The notes beneath the pieces are model-generated. The model did not search any database. It was not told where the DNA came from and saw nothing but the letters and a program-made list of their open reading frames with translations. Of a stretch of DNA of 28,457 nucleotides, positions 8,021 through 15,519 are shown one piece after another; the stretch's first letter is position 1; every line of letters begins with the position of its first letter. The position numbers were made by a program, and so were the translations under genes. Source of the stretch: JBGZEX01 sp041846495 (GTDB lineage: Bacteria; Bacteroidota; Bacteroidia; Bacteroidales; Marinifilaceae); NCBI GenBank assembly GCA_041846495.1, contig JBGZEX010000032.1, positions 1-28,457 on the forward strand, written 5' to 3'.

Positions 8021-8162
8021 AATATAAACCACTAAATTATTATTTCTCTAATTAACGAAAGCAATTGCAAATTCCATGCCATCATCAAAAAACTCCCGCC
8101 AAATAGAAATGGGACAAATTCATACAAAGCCGTTATAAAAACGAAATCTCCATCATACGGCG

Positions 8163-9515
8163 CTATTCATAAAAAGCATTCTTCCTCAGACGTTCGCCTT
8201 CTTCTTCGTATCCGGGTTTTCCGAGCAATGCAAACATATTTTTCTTATAGGCTTCCACTCCCGGCTGATCGAAAGGATTCACTCCCAACAACTGTCCGGA
8301 AATTCCGCAAGCTATTTCGAAAAAATAAAACAACCGCCCGATATGATAAGGAGTCAACGCCGGCATTTTAATCGACATATTGGGAACTCCTCCCTCTTTA
8401 TGTGCGATACGTGTCCCCAACTCCGCCATTTTATTAACCTCGTCGACGCGTTTACCTCCCATATAATTCAACCCGTCGGCATCTTCCGTATCAAATGGAA
8501 TACAAAGCCGGCAGCCGGTTTTTTCAACCGAAACTACGGTTTCCATAAGCATTCTTCTACCTTCTTGAATATATTGTCCTATAGAATGCAAATCCGTCGT
8601 AAAATCGGCCGTAGCAGGAAATATTCCCTTCCCCTCTTTCCCCTCGCTTTCCCCGAACAACTGCCTCCACCATTCGGCTAAAAAATGAAGTTTCGGATGG
8701 AAGTTAGCCAATATCTCCACGCAAAAGCCTTTCCGGTATAAAGCATTGCGTACACATGCATACTTCAAAGCCGCATCGTTTTTCCCATTGAAAATATCGT
8801 TCCGCATATCGGCCGCTCCTTTAACAATTTCCCGTATGTCATAACCGGCAACGGCAACGGGTAACAAACCTACGGCGGAAAGCACGGAATAGCGTCCTCC
8901 CACATCGTCGGGGACGACAAAGGTTTCATAACCTTCCCGCACCGCCATATCGTGAAGCATTCCTTTATGCTCGTCGGTAACGGCAATAATATGTTCCGTC
9001 GCCTTTTTCGAATATTTCCGCTCCAGCAGCTCTCTGAAAAACCGAAAAGCGACCGCAGGCTCCGTCGTCGTTCCGGATTTGGAAATCACGCAAAGATTAA
9101 AATCCCGGTCTTCGAGATAAGCGAGAAGTTCATACATATAATCTTCTCCCAAATTATAACCGGCGAATATCACCTCCGCTTCTTCCTTACATCCGAAATT
9201 CGGCGATAACATATCTATAACCGCTTTGGCTCCGAGATAAGAACCTCCTATACCTACGACTATCGTAATTTTTGCAAGCTTTCTCAAACGGACGGCCGTC
9301 CGTTCCATACGCAAAAGTTCCACATCTCCCATACGTAGCGGCAAATCCAACCATCCCAGAAACTCGCTCCCGGCGGTTTTTCTTTCCCGAAGGTTTTTCA
9401 ACGCTCGTACGGCCTCCGGATAAAGGACATTCACTTCTTCCGGACTGATAAAAGTCAATGTGTTTTTGTAATCCAAATCCATTTTTCCCGCATCTAAATC
9501 AGTTTTTTTCATCAT
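8163..9515 (-). CDS. pgi: Glucose-6-phosphate isomerase
   Basis: Interconverts glucose 6-phosphate and fructose 6-phosphate. The product is 450 residues, matching the short bacterial PGI type (about 450) and not the 550-residue type. Visible signatures are VVGIGGSYLGAKAVID near residue 90, the phosphate-binding SKSGTTTEP (145-153), FGESEGKEGKG with the catalytic glutamate, DLHSIGQYIQEG with the histidine, and GVEAYKKNMF with the catalytic lysine near the C-terminus. The frame opens at 9515, overlapping the end of the upstream gene by 17 bases. ATGs at 9512 and 9482 are alternatives, and the family homology would fit a start at 9482. Probably co-transcribed and translationally coupled with the upstream gene. 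Confidence 0.95.
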   Translation of the reverse strand: MMKKTDLDAGKMDLDYKNTLTFISPEEVNVLYPEAVRALKNLRERKTAGSEFLGWLDLPLRMGDVELLRMERTAVRLRKLAKITIVVGIGGSYLGAKAVIDMLSPNFGCKEEAEVIFAGYNLGEDYMYELLAYLEDRDFNLCVISKSGTTTEPAVAFRFFRELLERKYSKKATEHIIAVTDEHKGMLHDMAVREGYETFVVPDDVGGRYSVLSAVGLLPVAVAGYDIREIVKGAADMRNDIFNGKNDAALKYACVRNALYRKGFCVEILANFHPKLHFLAEWWRQLFGESEGKEGKGIFPATADFTTDLHSIGQYIQEGRRMLMETVVSVEKTGCRLCIPFDTEDADGLNYMGGKRVDEVNKMAELGTRIAHKEGGVPNMSIKMPALTPYHIGRLFYFFEIACGISGQLLGVNPFDQPGVEAYKKNMFALLGKPGYEEEGERLRKNAFYE

Positions 9516-10077
9516 CTTTATTTTCTCCCCTCTTCATACGCAAAATATCCCTCCACTCGGAAGCTTTCTCATAATCCTCTTTTTCCACCGCTTTTCTTAA
9601 AAGTTCTTCCAGTTCTTCCTCCGTATAGTCAGCGACGGAAGAAGGGGATGCCATCTTCCCATAAACTTCCGATTTCAAACTCATTGCATCGAAAATATCT
9701 TTATGCATATAAATAGGACATCTCCACATCAATGCCAAAGCGATGGCATCCGATGTTCTCGAATCTATTCTTATACTTTTATTTCCCAATGTGAAAAAAA
9801 GTTCGGAATAAAAAATATTCTCGTCAAAACGATAAATGGATATTTCCTGCAATACGCCTCCGAATGCCGCAACCGTATTTTTCATCAACTCGTGAGTAAA
9901 AGGTCGCCGGGAACGGCGTCCTTCCAATATAAAGGCAATGGTACGGGCTTCGGCCAAGCCGATCACTATCGGCAATCTCCGCTTCCCCGATTCGTCCGTA
10001 AGCAAAAGAGCGTAAGCTCCGGCATTCGCCATTTCGTATAAAACACCCCATACGTATAATTTAACTCTTTCCGCCAT
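9499..10077 (-). CDS. Bifunctional nuclease domain protein with UVR motif
   Basis: A 192-residue protein with two parts. Residues 1 to about 135 form the bifunctional nuclease (BFN, formerly DUF151) domain, seen in LPIVIGLAEARTIAF, FTHELM and IDSRTSDAIALALMW. Residues about 150-183 form a UvrB/UvrC (UVR) motif, EEELEELLRKAVEKEDYEKA, usually a protein-protein contact helix pair. The BFN-UVR combination is a recurrent architecture in Bacteroidota. BFN proteins of plants are nucleases; the bacterial role is not settled. It lies 13 bp after sdaA and overlaps pgi by 17 bases, so it sits inside a compact operon. Confidence 0.85.
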   Translation of the reverse strand: MAERVKLYVWGVLYEMANAGAYALLLTDESGKRRLPIVIGLAEARTIAFILEGRRSRRPFTHELMKNTVAAFGGVLQEISIYRFDENIFYSELFFTLGNKSIRIDSRTSDAIALALMWRCPIYMHKDIFDAMSLKSEVYGKMASPSSVADYTEEELEELLRKAVEKEDYEKASEWRDILRMKRGENKDDEKN

Positions 10078-10090
10078 ATCCTTTCCGATT

Positions 10091-11308
10091 TTAAGTTCCG
10101 CCCATATAAGGCTTAGTCACAAAAACCCTCGCCAAACCGCCTTGACCGGTTTCCCTGTACTTCGACTGCATATCCCTCCCCGTCTGCATCATGGTTTCCA
10201 CCACCTCGTCGAAAGAAACCATATGGCAGCCGTCCGACAACAATGCATAACTGGCACACTCTCTCGCTTTTTGAGCTCCGAATGCATTTCTTTCGATACA
10301 AGGAATCTGGACATACCCTTCTATGGGGTCGCAAGTCAATCCCAAATTATGTTCGAATGCCATTTCGGCAGCATATTCTATCTGATTGGGGGTTCCGCCC
10401 CATATCTGAGCCGCAGCTCCCGCCGCCATGGAACAAGCCGTACCTATTTCCCCCTGACACCCCACCTCGGCTCCGGAAATGGAACCGTTGCTTTTCACAA
10501 TATTTCCTATGAGACCGGCCGTCGCCAATCCTCTTATTATCCTCGCATCGGACATATTATGATAATGCTTCAAAAAATACAATACGGCAGGTAACACCCC
10601 GCAAGAACCGCAAGTGGGAGCCGTCACCACCACTCCTCCGCCGGCATTTTCCTCAGCTACGGCAAGCGCTGCGGCAAACAGCATTCCGATAGCCTGGGTA
10701 AACGAAGAAGCTTCTTTCGCTTTTACTCCGTAGGAACTCGCTTTGCGCGCCAATTTCAAAGTACCGGGAAGAGGACCTTCGTTGTTCAATCCGTTTTCTA
10801 TCGCCTGTTGCATCCGTTCCCATACCTCCTTGAGATAATCCAAAACTTCCATCCCCTCGTATTCGGTTACATAATCTACAAAAGTAGCTCCTTCTCTGTT
10901 GCACCACGACAATATTTGTTCCATATTGGTCGAAGGATATACCTCGGCAGGTGTGAAACTTCCCCTATCGTCCCATAAATTTCCTCCTCCTATGCTGTAG
11001 ACTTCCCAAGAATCCAAAATTTTTCTTTTCTTAAAAGCTTCGAACAACATCCCGTTGGGATGATGAGGCAAACTCTCCCCGCCGTTCCATATGATCTCCA
11101 CATTATCGCAGCTGTTCAACACATTTTTCACGGCGATATCCGTACCGTGTCCCCTGCCCGTAAGTGCAAGACTTCCGTATAAGGTCACGCGAAATCCGTC
11201 CGCATCCGGATATCTCTCTCTAAAATGAACGGCTGCCCGGCTGGGACCCATCGTATGACTCGAAGAGGGCCCGTACCCGATTTTAAATATTTCTTTTATA
11301 GATTCCAT
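10091..11308 (-). CDS. sdaA: L-serine ammonia-lyase, iron-sulfur type
   Basis: Deaminates L-serine to pyruvate and ammonia with a [4Fe-4S] cluster. The product is 405 residues, a single-chain form. The beta domain comes first (GYGPSSSHTMGPSRAA; 1 to about 160), followed by the catalytic alpha domain. Cluster cysteines C284, C326 and C337 show the 42- and 11-residue spacing known from single-chain enzymes. C233 and C236 lie in APTCGSCGVLPA. The ATG at 11308 is 14 bases past the end of the RNase P RNA U-run. The enzyme fits an amino-acid-fermenting lifestyle together with the lysine operon. It is followed after 13 bp by the BFN gene. Confidence 0.95.
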   Translation of the reverse strand: MESIKEIFKIGYGPSSSHTMGPSRAAVHFRERYPDADGFRVTLYGSLALTGRGHGTDIAVKNVLNSCDNVEIIWNGGESLPHHPNGMLFEAFKKRKILDSWEVYSIGGGNLWDDRGSFTPAEVYPSTNMEQILSWCNREGATFVDYVTEYEGMEVLDYLKEVWERMQQAIENGLNNEGPLPGTLKLARKASSYGVKAKEASSFTQAIGMLFAAALAVAEENAGGGVVVTAPTCGSCGVLPAVLYFLKHYHNMSDARIIRGLATAGLIGNIVKSNGSISGAEVGCQGEIGTACSMAAGAAAQIWGGTPNQIEYAAEMAFEHNLGLTCDPIEGYVQIPCIERNAFGAQKARECASYALLSDGCHMVSFDEVVETMMQTGRDMQSKYRETGQGGLARVFVTKPYMGGT

Positions 11309-11321
11309 ATCTCAATATAAT

Positions 11322-11670
11322 AAAAAAAGTAGATCTATAAGCCGGGTTCTGTACCTTTCGGTCTCTATCATTTATCTAAACCGCATATCGCTATACGGCT
11401 CAAGCGACCTACCCCTCGGCTCGGTCGGGCAGACCTCAAACACCGATATACATGGTCTTGCAACTCGCTGGACGTACGGCTATTACGGTCACCCGCAATA
11501 CCGGTGGGCTCTTACCCCGCCTTTTCACCCTTATTCGTTTGAAAACGAACGGTTATTTTCTGTTACGCTACCATACCCTCACGAGCATCTTCCCGTTAGG
11601 AAGAGCGATGCCCTTCGTTGCCCGGACTTTCCTCCCTCCCGCTAAAGGAGAGCGATAGAGCGATCTACTT
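11322..11670 (-). ncRNA. rnpB: RNase P RNA (bacterial class A)
   Basis: Catalytic RNA of RNase P, which trims the 5' leaders of tRNAs. On the minus strand the conserved 5' block GAGGAAAGTCCGGGC lies at 11634-11620, and the 3' block ACAGAACCCGGCTTAT at 11352-11337. The ends pair as helix P1: AAGTAGATC (11670-11662) with GATCTACTT (11335-11327). A run of seven U follows (11328-11322), which may end transcription. The gene starts 10 bases after the yqgE stop, leaving no room for its own promoter in the gap. It must use a promoter inside yqgE or be processed from a yqgE transcript. Confidence 0.95.
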
Positions 11671-11680
11671 TTATATTTTC

Positions 11681-12307
11681 TCAATTCCATTCCGGATTCT
11701 CCGGAAAATACGACCATAATTTATATTTTCCTCCCATCATTTCCAATACATGAGCCCATAAATCTTTCCTTCTATTCCCAAATAAATCCGATTTATTCAT
11801 ATCTCCCACAATCCATATATTACGTTCCAACTCCACTTCCAATTGTCCGCTTTCCCAACCGCTGTAACCTGCAAAAAAACGGATGTCATCGATTTCCATA
11901 CGGGAAGTTCTCAAACCTTCCAATAATTCCCGAAAATCCCCCCCGAAATAAACCCCGTCTTTTACGAATACGGAGCCCTTCAATGCGCCGTAGGTATGAA
12001 GATAAAAAAGATGTTCCCTTCCCACCGGTCCTCCGCAATAAACCGGAGCATGAATATCTCCCGCCTCTTTTACGATTTCCGAGAGTCCCACATCCAAGGC
12101 TTTATTAAGCACAAGCCCCATACTTCCGTGCGAAGAAGACTCCACCATATAAACCACCGCCCGGGAAAAAATATCCCCCGACATAAAAGGCTCCGCTACC
12201 AGAATATCTCCTCTCTCCACATTTTTACGATTAGTCTTTATTTCGAACCACTTTTCCACTTCCGGCAAATTTTCGTACTTTTGTACAAAAGTACGAAAAT
12301 AATTCAT
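11681..12307 (-). CDS. YqgE/AlgH family protein (UPF0301)
   Basis: A 208-residue protein of the YqgE/AlgH family, a conserved cytoplasmic family whose biochemical role is not established. Visible motifs are GDILVAEPFMSGDIFSRAVV, HGSMGLVLNKAL, VYCGGPVG and FFAGYSGWESGQLE. The frame opens with ATG at 12307, but its first codons are part of the 32-bp palindrome. If the minus-strand -7 box inside that palindrome is used, transcription would begin within the reading frame. The true start could then be a TTG or GTG near residues 14-17, just before the family homology. rnpB follows after 10 bases. Family call is firm; the start is uncertain. Confidence 0.9.
   Translation of the reverse strand: MNYFRTFVQKYENLPEVEKWFEIKTNRKNVERGDILVAEPFMSGDIFSRAVVYMVESSSHGSMGLVLNKALDVGLSEIVKEAGDIHAPVYCGGPVGREHLFYLHTYGALKGSVFVKDGVYFGGDFRELLEGLRTSRMEIDDIRFFAGYSGWESGQLEVELERNIWIVGDMNKSDLFGNRRKDLWAHVLEMMGGKYKLWSYFPENPEWN
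12269..12300. promoter_or_regulatory. Perfect 32-bp palindrome with twin -7 boxes
   Basis: Each strand reads ATTTTCGTACTTTTGT followed by its exact reverse complement, with no loop. Each half contributes one copy of TACTTTTG, which matches the -7 consensus TAnnTTTG: at 12276-12283 on plus and 12293-12286 on minus. It lies between the divergent yqgE (minus) and DUF4294 (plus) genes. On the plus strand a TTTT 20 bases upstream is a near match to a -33 box; on the minus strand none is visible. It may be a bidirectional promoter, an operator for a dimeric regulator, or both. Confidence 0.7.
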
Positions 12308-12310
12308 ATC

Positions 12311-12916
12311 ATGCTACGAATATTATTATTCATACTTATCCTTACCCGCATTTTATTCCCCGAAAAAACGGCTCTATGCCAAACTGCCGCCTATTACCGA
12401 GATACTATCGCCCTTCCCGAAGTCGTTATCACCGCACATAAAAAATCCCGGGAATATTATGAAAAGGAACGCAAAAGACGCGCCCGCCTCGAATACAATG
12501 TCCGGAAAACGTATCCGTATGCCCGCATCGCCGCTCAACGTCTGCAAATCATCGAACAAAAAATGCAAACGATGGAGAAAAAAAAAGAAAAAAGAAAATT
12601 TCTGAAAGCGGAATACAAATCTCTTATGCACGAATTTAAAAAACCCGTTAAAAACCTAAGTATTTCTCAAGGAAAAATCCTTATAAAACTCATCTACCGC
12701 GAAACCGAAAATTCCACCTTTGCCCATATAAAAGAATATAGAGGTACGCTGAATGCTTTGTTTTGGCAATCGGTTGCCGTTATATTCGGACATAATTTAA
12801 AAGCCGCCTACGACCCTATGGGCGAAGACTACGAAATCGAAGAATTCGTCAATAAAATCGAAGCGGAAAATAAATCAGAAATAGAAAAAACAATTGTAAA
12901 TCTCTATCCTATTTAA
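12311..12916 (+). CDS. DUF4294 family protein, probably exported
   Basis: A 201-residue protein. The N-terminus LRILLFILILTRILF is hydrophobic and is followed by KTALCQ, so a signal peptide is likely. Next comes DTIALPEVVITA and then a long, very charged helical stretch rich in K, R and E (about residues 45-120), which looks like coiled coil. The later segment SISQGKILIKLIYRETENSTF is typical of DUF4294, a family of Bacteroidota with no known function. I chose the ATG at 12311; the frame is open further upstream, but that part is antisense to yqgE and lacks protein character. holA starts 1 bp after the stop, so the two are co-transcribed. Confidence 0.82.
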   Translation: MLRILLFILILTRILFPEKTALCQTAAYYRDTIALPEVVITAHKKSREYYEKERKRRARLEYNVRKTYPYARIAAQRLQIIEQKMQTMEKKKEKRKFLKAEYKSLMHEFKKPVKNLSISQGKILIKLIYRETENSTFAHIKEYRGTLNALFWQSVAVIFGHNLKAAYDPMGEDYEIEEFVNKIEAENKSEIEKTIVNLYPI

Positions 12917-12917
12917 T

Positions 12918-13928
12918 ATGAAATACTACGAAATCATACGGGAATGCAATGCCGGCAAATACCGCTCCATTTATTTTTTACATGGAAACGAAACCTATTA
13001 TATCGACAAAATAGCCGATTTCATCGAAAAAAATGCATTGTCGGAAGAAGAGAAAGCATTCAATATGGATATTTTATACGGAGATTCCGTTTCCATGACC
13101 ACCGTATGCGACTATGCCCGCCAATATCCGGTAATGGCCAAAAGACGGGTAATCATCGTCAGAGAAGCTCAAAACATCAAAGATTTCTCCAACCTCCAAC
13201 CCTATATCGAAAATATGCAAAAAACTTCCGTACTCGTATTTGCCTATAAAAACAAAAAACCGGATATGCGTCTATCGGTTTTCAAATCTTTATCGAAAAA
13301 TTCCGAGGCAGCTGTTTTCGAAAGCAAAAAAATATACGAATCCGAACTCCCGGAATGGATTATAAACCATTGCAGGGAAAATAAAATGGAACTCCATCCC
13401 AAAGCGGCAACTATTTTATCCGAAAGTCTCGGCAACGATTTGAGCAAAATTGCAAACGAAATCGACAAACTTCGCCTTGCCGGCCCAAAAGACGGAATAA
13501 TCACCGAAGAATTCATCGAAAATCATATCGGCATAAGCAAAGAATTCAATAATTTCGAACTCATCGATGCCATCAATGCAAAGAATCACCTGAAAATCCA
13601 TCGCATTATCAACTATTTTGCTTCCAATCCCGCTAAAAATCCCGTATCTCAAAGCATCGCCCTCATTTTTCTGAATTTCAAACGCATTTTGACCTATCAT
13701 TACGAAAAACGCAATCGACACAACAGAAACGAATTGGCTTCTTTATTAGGCATAAATCCCTTTTTCCTTAAAGATTACGAAACGGCATCCAAAATTTACA
13801 ACGCCATGAAATGCGCCGAGATAATAAGCTTATCGAGAGAATACGACATCCGGACAAAAGGCGGAGGAGAAGGTTATTTCGACCCTTATCAGCTCCTTAA
13901 AGAACTTATTTTTAAAATAACGCATTGA
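12918..13928 (+). CDS. holA: DNA polymerase III subunit delta
   Basis: Clamp-loader delta subunit, which opens the sliding clamp during replication. The product is 336 residues, normal for the family. The N-terminal AAA+-like domain starts with YRSIYFLHGNETYYIDKIADFI, and the segment YPVMAKRRVIIVREAQNI follows near residue 75. The middle segment LGNDLSKIANEIDKL and the C-terminal collar helices with FLKDYETASKIYN complete the usual layout. It starts 1 bp after the DUF4294 gene. Its last 17 bases overlap the end of the convergent minus-strand gene, so no terminator lies between them. Confidence 0.92.
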   Translation: MKYYEIIRECNAGKYRSIYFLHGNETYYIDKIADFIEKNALSEEEKAFNMDILYGDSVSMTTVCDYARQYPVMAKRRVIIVREAQNIKDFSNLQPYIENMQKTSVLVFAYKNKKPDMRLSVFKSLSKNSEAAVFESKKIYESELPEWIINHCRENKMELHPKAATILSESLGNDLSKIANEIDKLRLAGPKDGIITEEFIENHIGISKEFNNFELIDAINAKNHLKIHRIINYFASNPAKNPVSQSIALIFLNFKRILTYHYEKRNRHNRNELASLLGINPFFLKDYETASKIYNAMKCAEIISLSREYDIRTKGGGEGYFDPYQLLKELIFKITH

Positions 13929-15141
13929 AAAGACAAGCCGGTTTCACCACGATATAAGCTAAAAAACACGTTGCCCCGTCAATAGGATTCAAGGCTTTAT
14001 AACCGTCCTTTATCCGTCCTCCGCACATATGCAAAGGATATCTTTCTTTCATAGAGGAATCGAATGCCGAAAGCAAAGAAGAATTTTTAAAGAAACGGAT
14101 AAAAAACCTCCCCTCGCTTTCCTCTTCCAAATTCCTTTCACTCAAATACAAAGCCAAAACGCCCATGGTATATCTGAGATTCACCTCCACACAAGGATGC
14201 AACCGGAAACCGTCTTTGCCGTCGCGGTATATCATCATGTCCACTCCCATATAACCTTCGTAAACGGAGCCGTAGATTCCCGTCAAAACATATTCCAGGC
14301 GTCGACTCAAATCCATGAGATCCTCCCGGCTTATACAAGCGGATAACTTATCGTAAATCCTTTGCTGAGGACCTAAAAAATTCCATCCGTATTCTCCGGA
14401 ATTTCCCGTCCGGAAATAAGAAAGTCCGCAGAATACGGCCCTTCCCCGCTCCATATAAAACTCCATGGCAAAATCTTCCACCCTGTCCAAAAAAGGCTCG
14501 ACCGTCACATACCCCTGACGCCTTATGCCTCCGCTCACCCATTCCTCTTCCTTAAGATTCCAAGTCTCGATCATCCGCACTCCTTTCCCCGACGACGACC
14601 ACGGAAGTTTTATCACCGAAGGCCCAGATTCCACCATAGAAATCACTTCCTTCAAAGAAGTTGTCCGCATCGGGACAACCGAAGTTTCCCAAAGAGTTTT
14701 CAAAGAATCTCCGGAATCGAATTCGGAAACTTCATGGAGTTTTTTAAGTACCCCGACTCCCGTCATTCGGGAATACAAATCCCGATATTCCGCTTTCCAT
14801 TCCCTGCTCTCCGCACCCATGCGTTCCGCAACCGCCACCGCCCGGGGGCTCCATCCCCAAGGCGTAAAAAGATAAGAAGAACTCGAATCCGTTTCTTCTC
14901 GAAGTATCAAACGGGGCAGCCGGCGCAACCATAAATCCTCTTCCTCCTGCAAAAAACGCCCCGAAGGCAAGTCTTCCACCAACACGGCATCCGAAGCTCC
15001 GGCATAATATACCGGCAAATAAGCGAGGTCTCTCTCCATCCCGGCTATATTCTTAGGTGGAGTATAATACATATGCCCGTCGGCCACAGCCAATTCGCAA
15101 TCGGGATTAAACCAAAACAAACGGGAAGAAAGTTCCGACAT
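13912..15141 (-). CDS. ATP-grasp-like protein of unknown function
   Basis: A 409-residue protein I cannot name. It shows features of an ATP-grasp ligase: VIKLPWSSSGKGVRMI (residues 176-191) resembles the lysine plus glycine-rich loop that holds ATP, with K178 as the candidate lysine. VEPFLDRVEDFAMEFY (about 214-229) and YMGVDMMIY (297-305) follow. HPCVEVNLRYTMG has the E319-N321-R323 pattern of the metal-binding end of the site. The N-terminal part (FWFNPDCELAVADG) is typical of homologues in Bacteroidales, as I recall them. No signal peptide. Such enzymes usually join a carboxylate to an amine or thiol; the substrate here is unknown. It stands alone, converging on holA with a 17-bp overlap. 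Confidence 0.7.
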   Translation of the reverse strand: MSELSSRLFWFNPDCELAVADGHMYYTPPKNIAGMERDLAYLPVYYAGASDAVLVEDLPSGRFLQEEEDLWLRRLPRLILREETDSSSSYLFTPWGWSPRAVAVAERMGAESREWKAEYRDLYSRMTGVGVLKKLHEVSEFDSGDSLKTLWETSVVPMRTTSLKEVISMVESGPSVIKLPWSSSGKGVRMIETWNLKEEEWVSGGIRRQGYVTVEPFLDRVEDFAMEFYMERGRAVFCGLSYFRTGNSGEYGWNFLGPQQRIYDKLSACISREDLMDLSRRLEYVLTGIYGSVYEGYMGVDMMIYRDGKDGFRLHPCVEVNLRYTMGVLALYLSERNLEEESEGRFFIRFFKNSSLLSAFDSSMKERYPLHMCGGRIKDGYKALNPIDGATCFLAYIVVKPACLFNALF

Positions 15142-15196
15142 ATACTGCTTTTTGCATCGAACGGGAGCAAATATAATAGTTTTTCTCGGAAAATAA

Positions 15197-15227
15197 TTTG
15201 CAGAATCGAATTAATCCCCTATTTTTG
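15197..15227 (+). promoter_or_regulatory. Promoter of tRNA-Ser
   Basis: TTTG at 15197-15200, a 19-base spacer and TATTTTTG at 15220-15227 match the Bacteroidota consensus exactly. The mature tRNA begins 18 bases downstream, which leaves a short 5' leader for RNase P to remove. Confidence 0.8.
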
Positions 15228-15245
15228 CAATCTCAAAACTCCTCG

Positions 15246-15333
15246 GGAGGGATGGGTGAGTGGCTGAAACCAGCAGTTTGCTAAACTGCCGTACGAATTT
15301 ATCGTACCGGGGGTTCGAATCCCCCTCCCTCCG
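15246..15333 (+). tRNA. tRNA-Ser (anticodon GCU)
   Basis: An 88-base tRNA that reads AGC/AGU serine codons. The acceptor stem is GGAGGGA (15246-15252) with TCCCTCC (15326-15332) and discriminator G. The anticodon arm is GCAGT-TTGCTAA-ACTGC, giving anticodon GCT. A long variable arm, GTACGA...TCGTAC, is typical of serine tRNAs. The T arm is GGGGG-TTCGAAT-CCCCC. The 3' CCA is not encoded; the bases after the discriminator are CCG. Confidence 0.97.
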
Positions 15334-15467
15334 CCGAAAGCACTCTGAAAAATCAAGTCGGAGAAACTTTAACATCGCAATACAAATCTATTTTTCACGT
15401 ATTTTAAGTAGAAAACAGTTCTAAGAAAATCGGATAGGTATTGAAGTCTTCAATCCGGACAGTCATA

Positions 15468-15498
15468 TTTGCAGTAACGGGTTTATTTTATAATTTTG
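15468..15498 (+). promoter_or_regulatory. Promoter of the UvrD/PcrA-type helicase gene
   Basis: TTTG at 15468-15471, a 19-base spacer and TAATTTTG at 15491-15498 match the consensus exactly. The ATG at 15520 follows 21 bases later. This rules out the TTG at 15496 as start, since it lies inside the -7 box. Between the tRNA and this promoter (15,334-15,467) I see nothing else. Confidence 0.8.
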
Positions 15499-15519
15499 CA
15501 ATTGCCGGAAAAAAGTAAA

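Noticed and set aside
11996..12310. Longer start for the DUF4294 protein, upstream of 12311
   Set aside because: The extra 105 codons are antisense to yqgE, lack protein character, and would place the signal peptide inside the protein.
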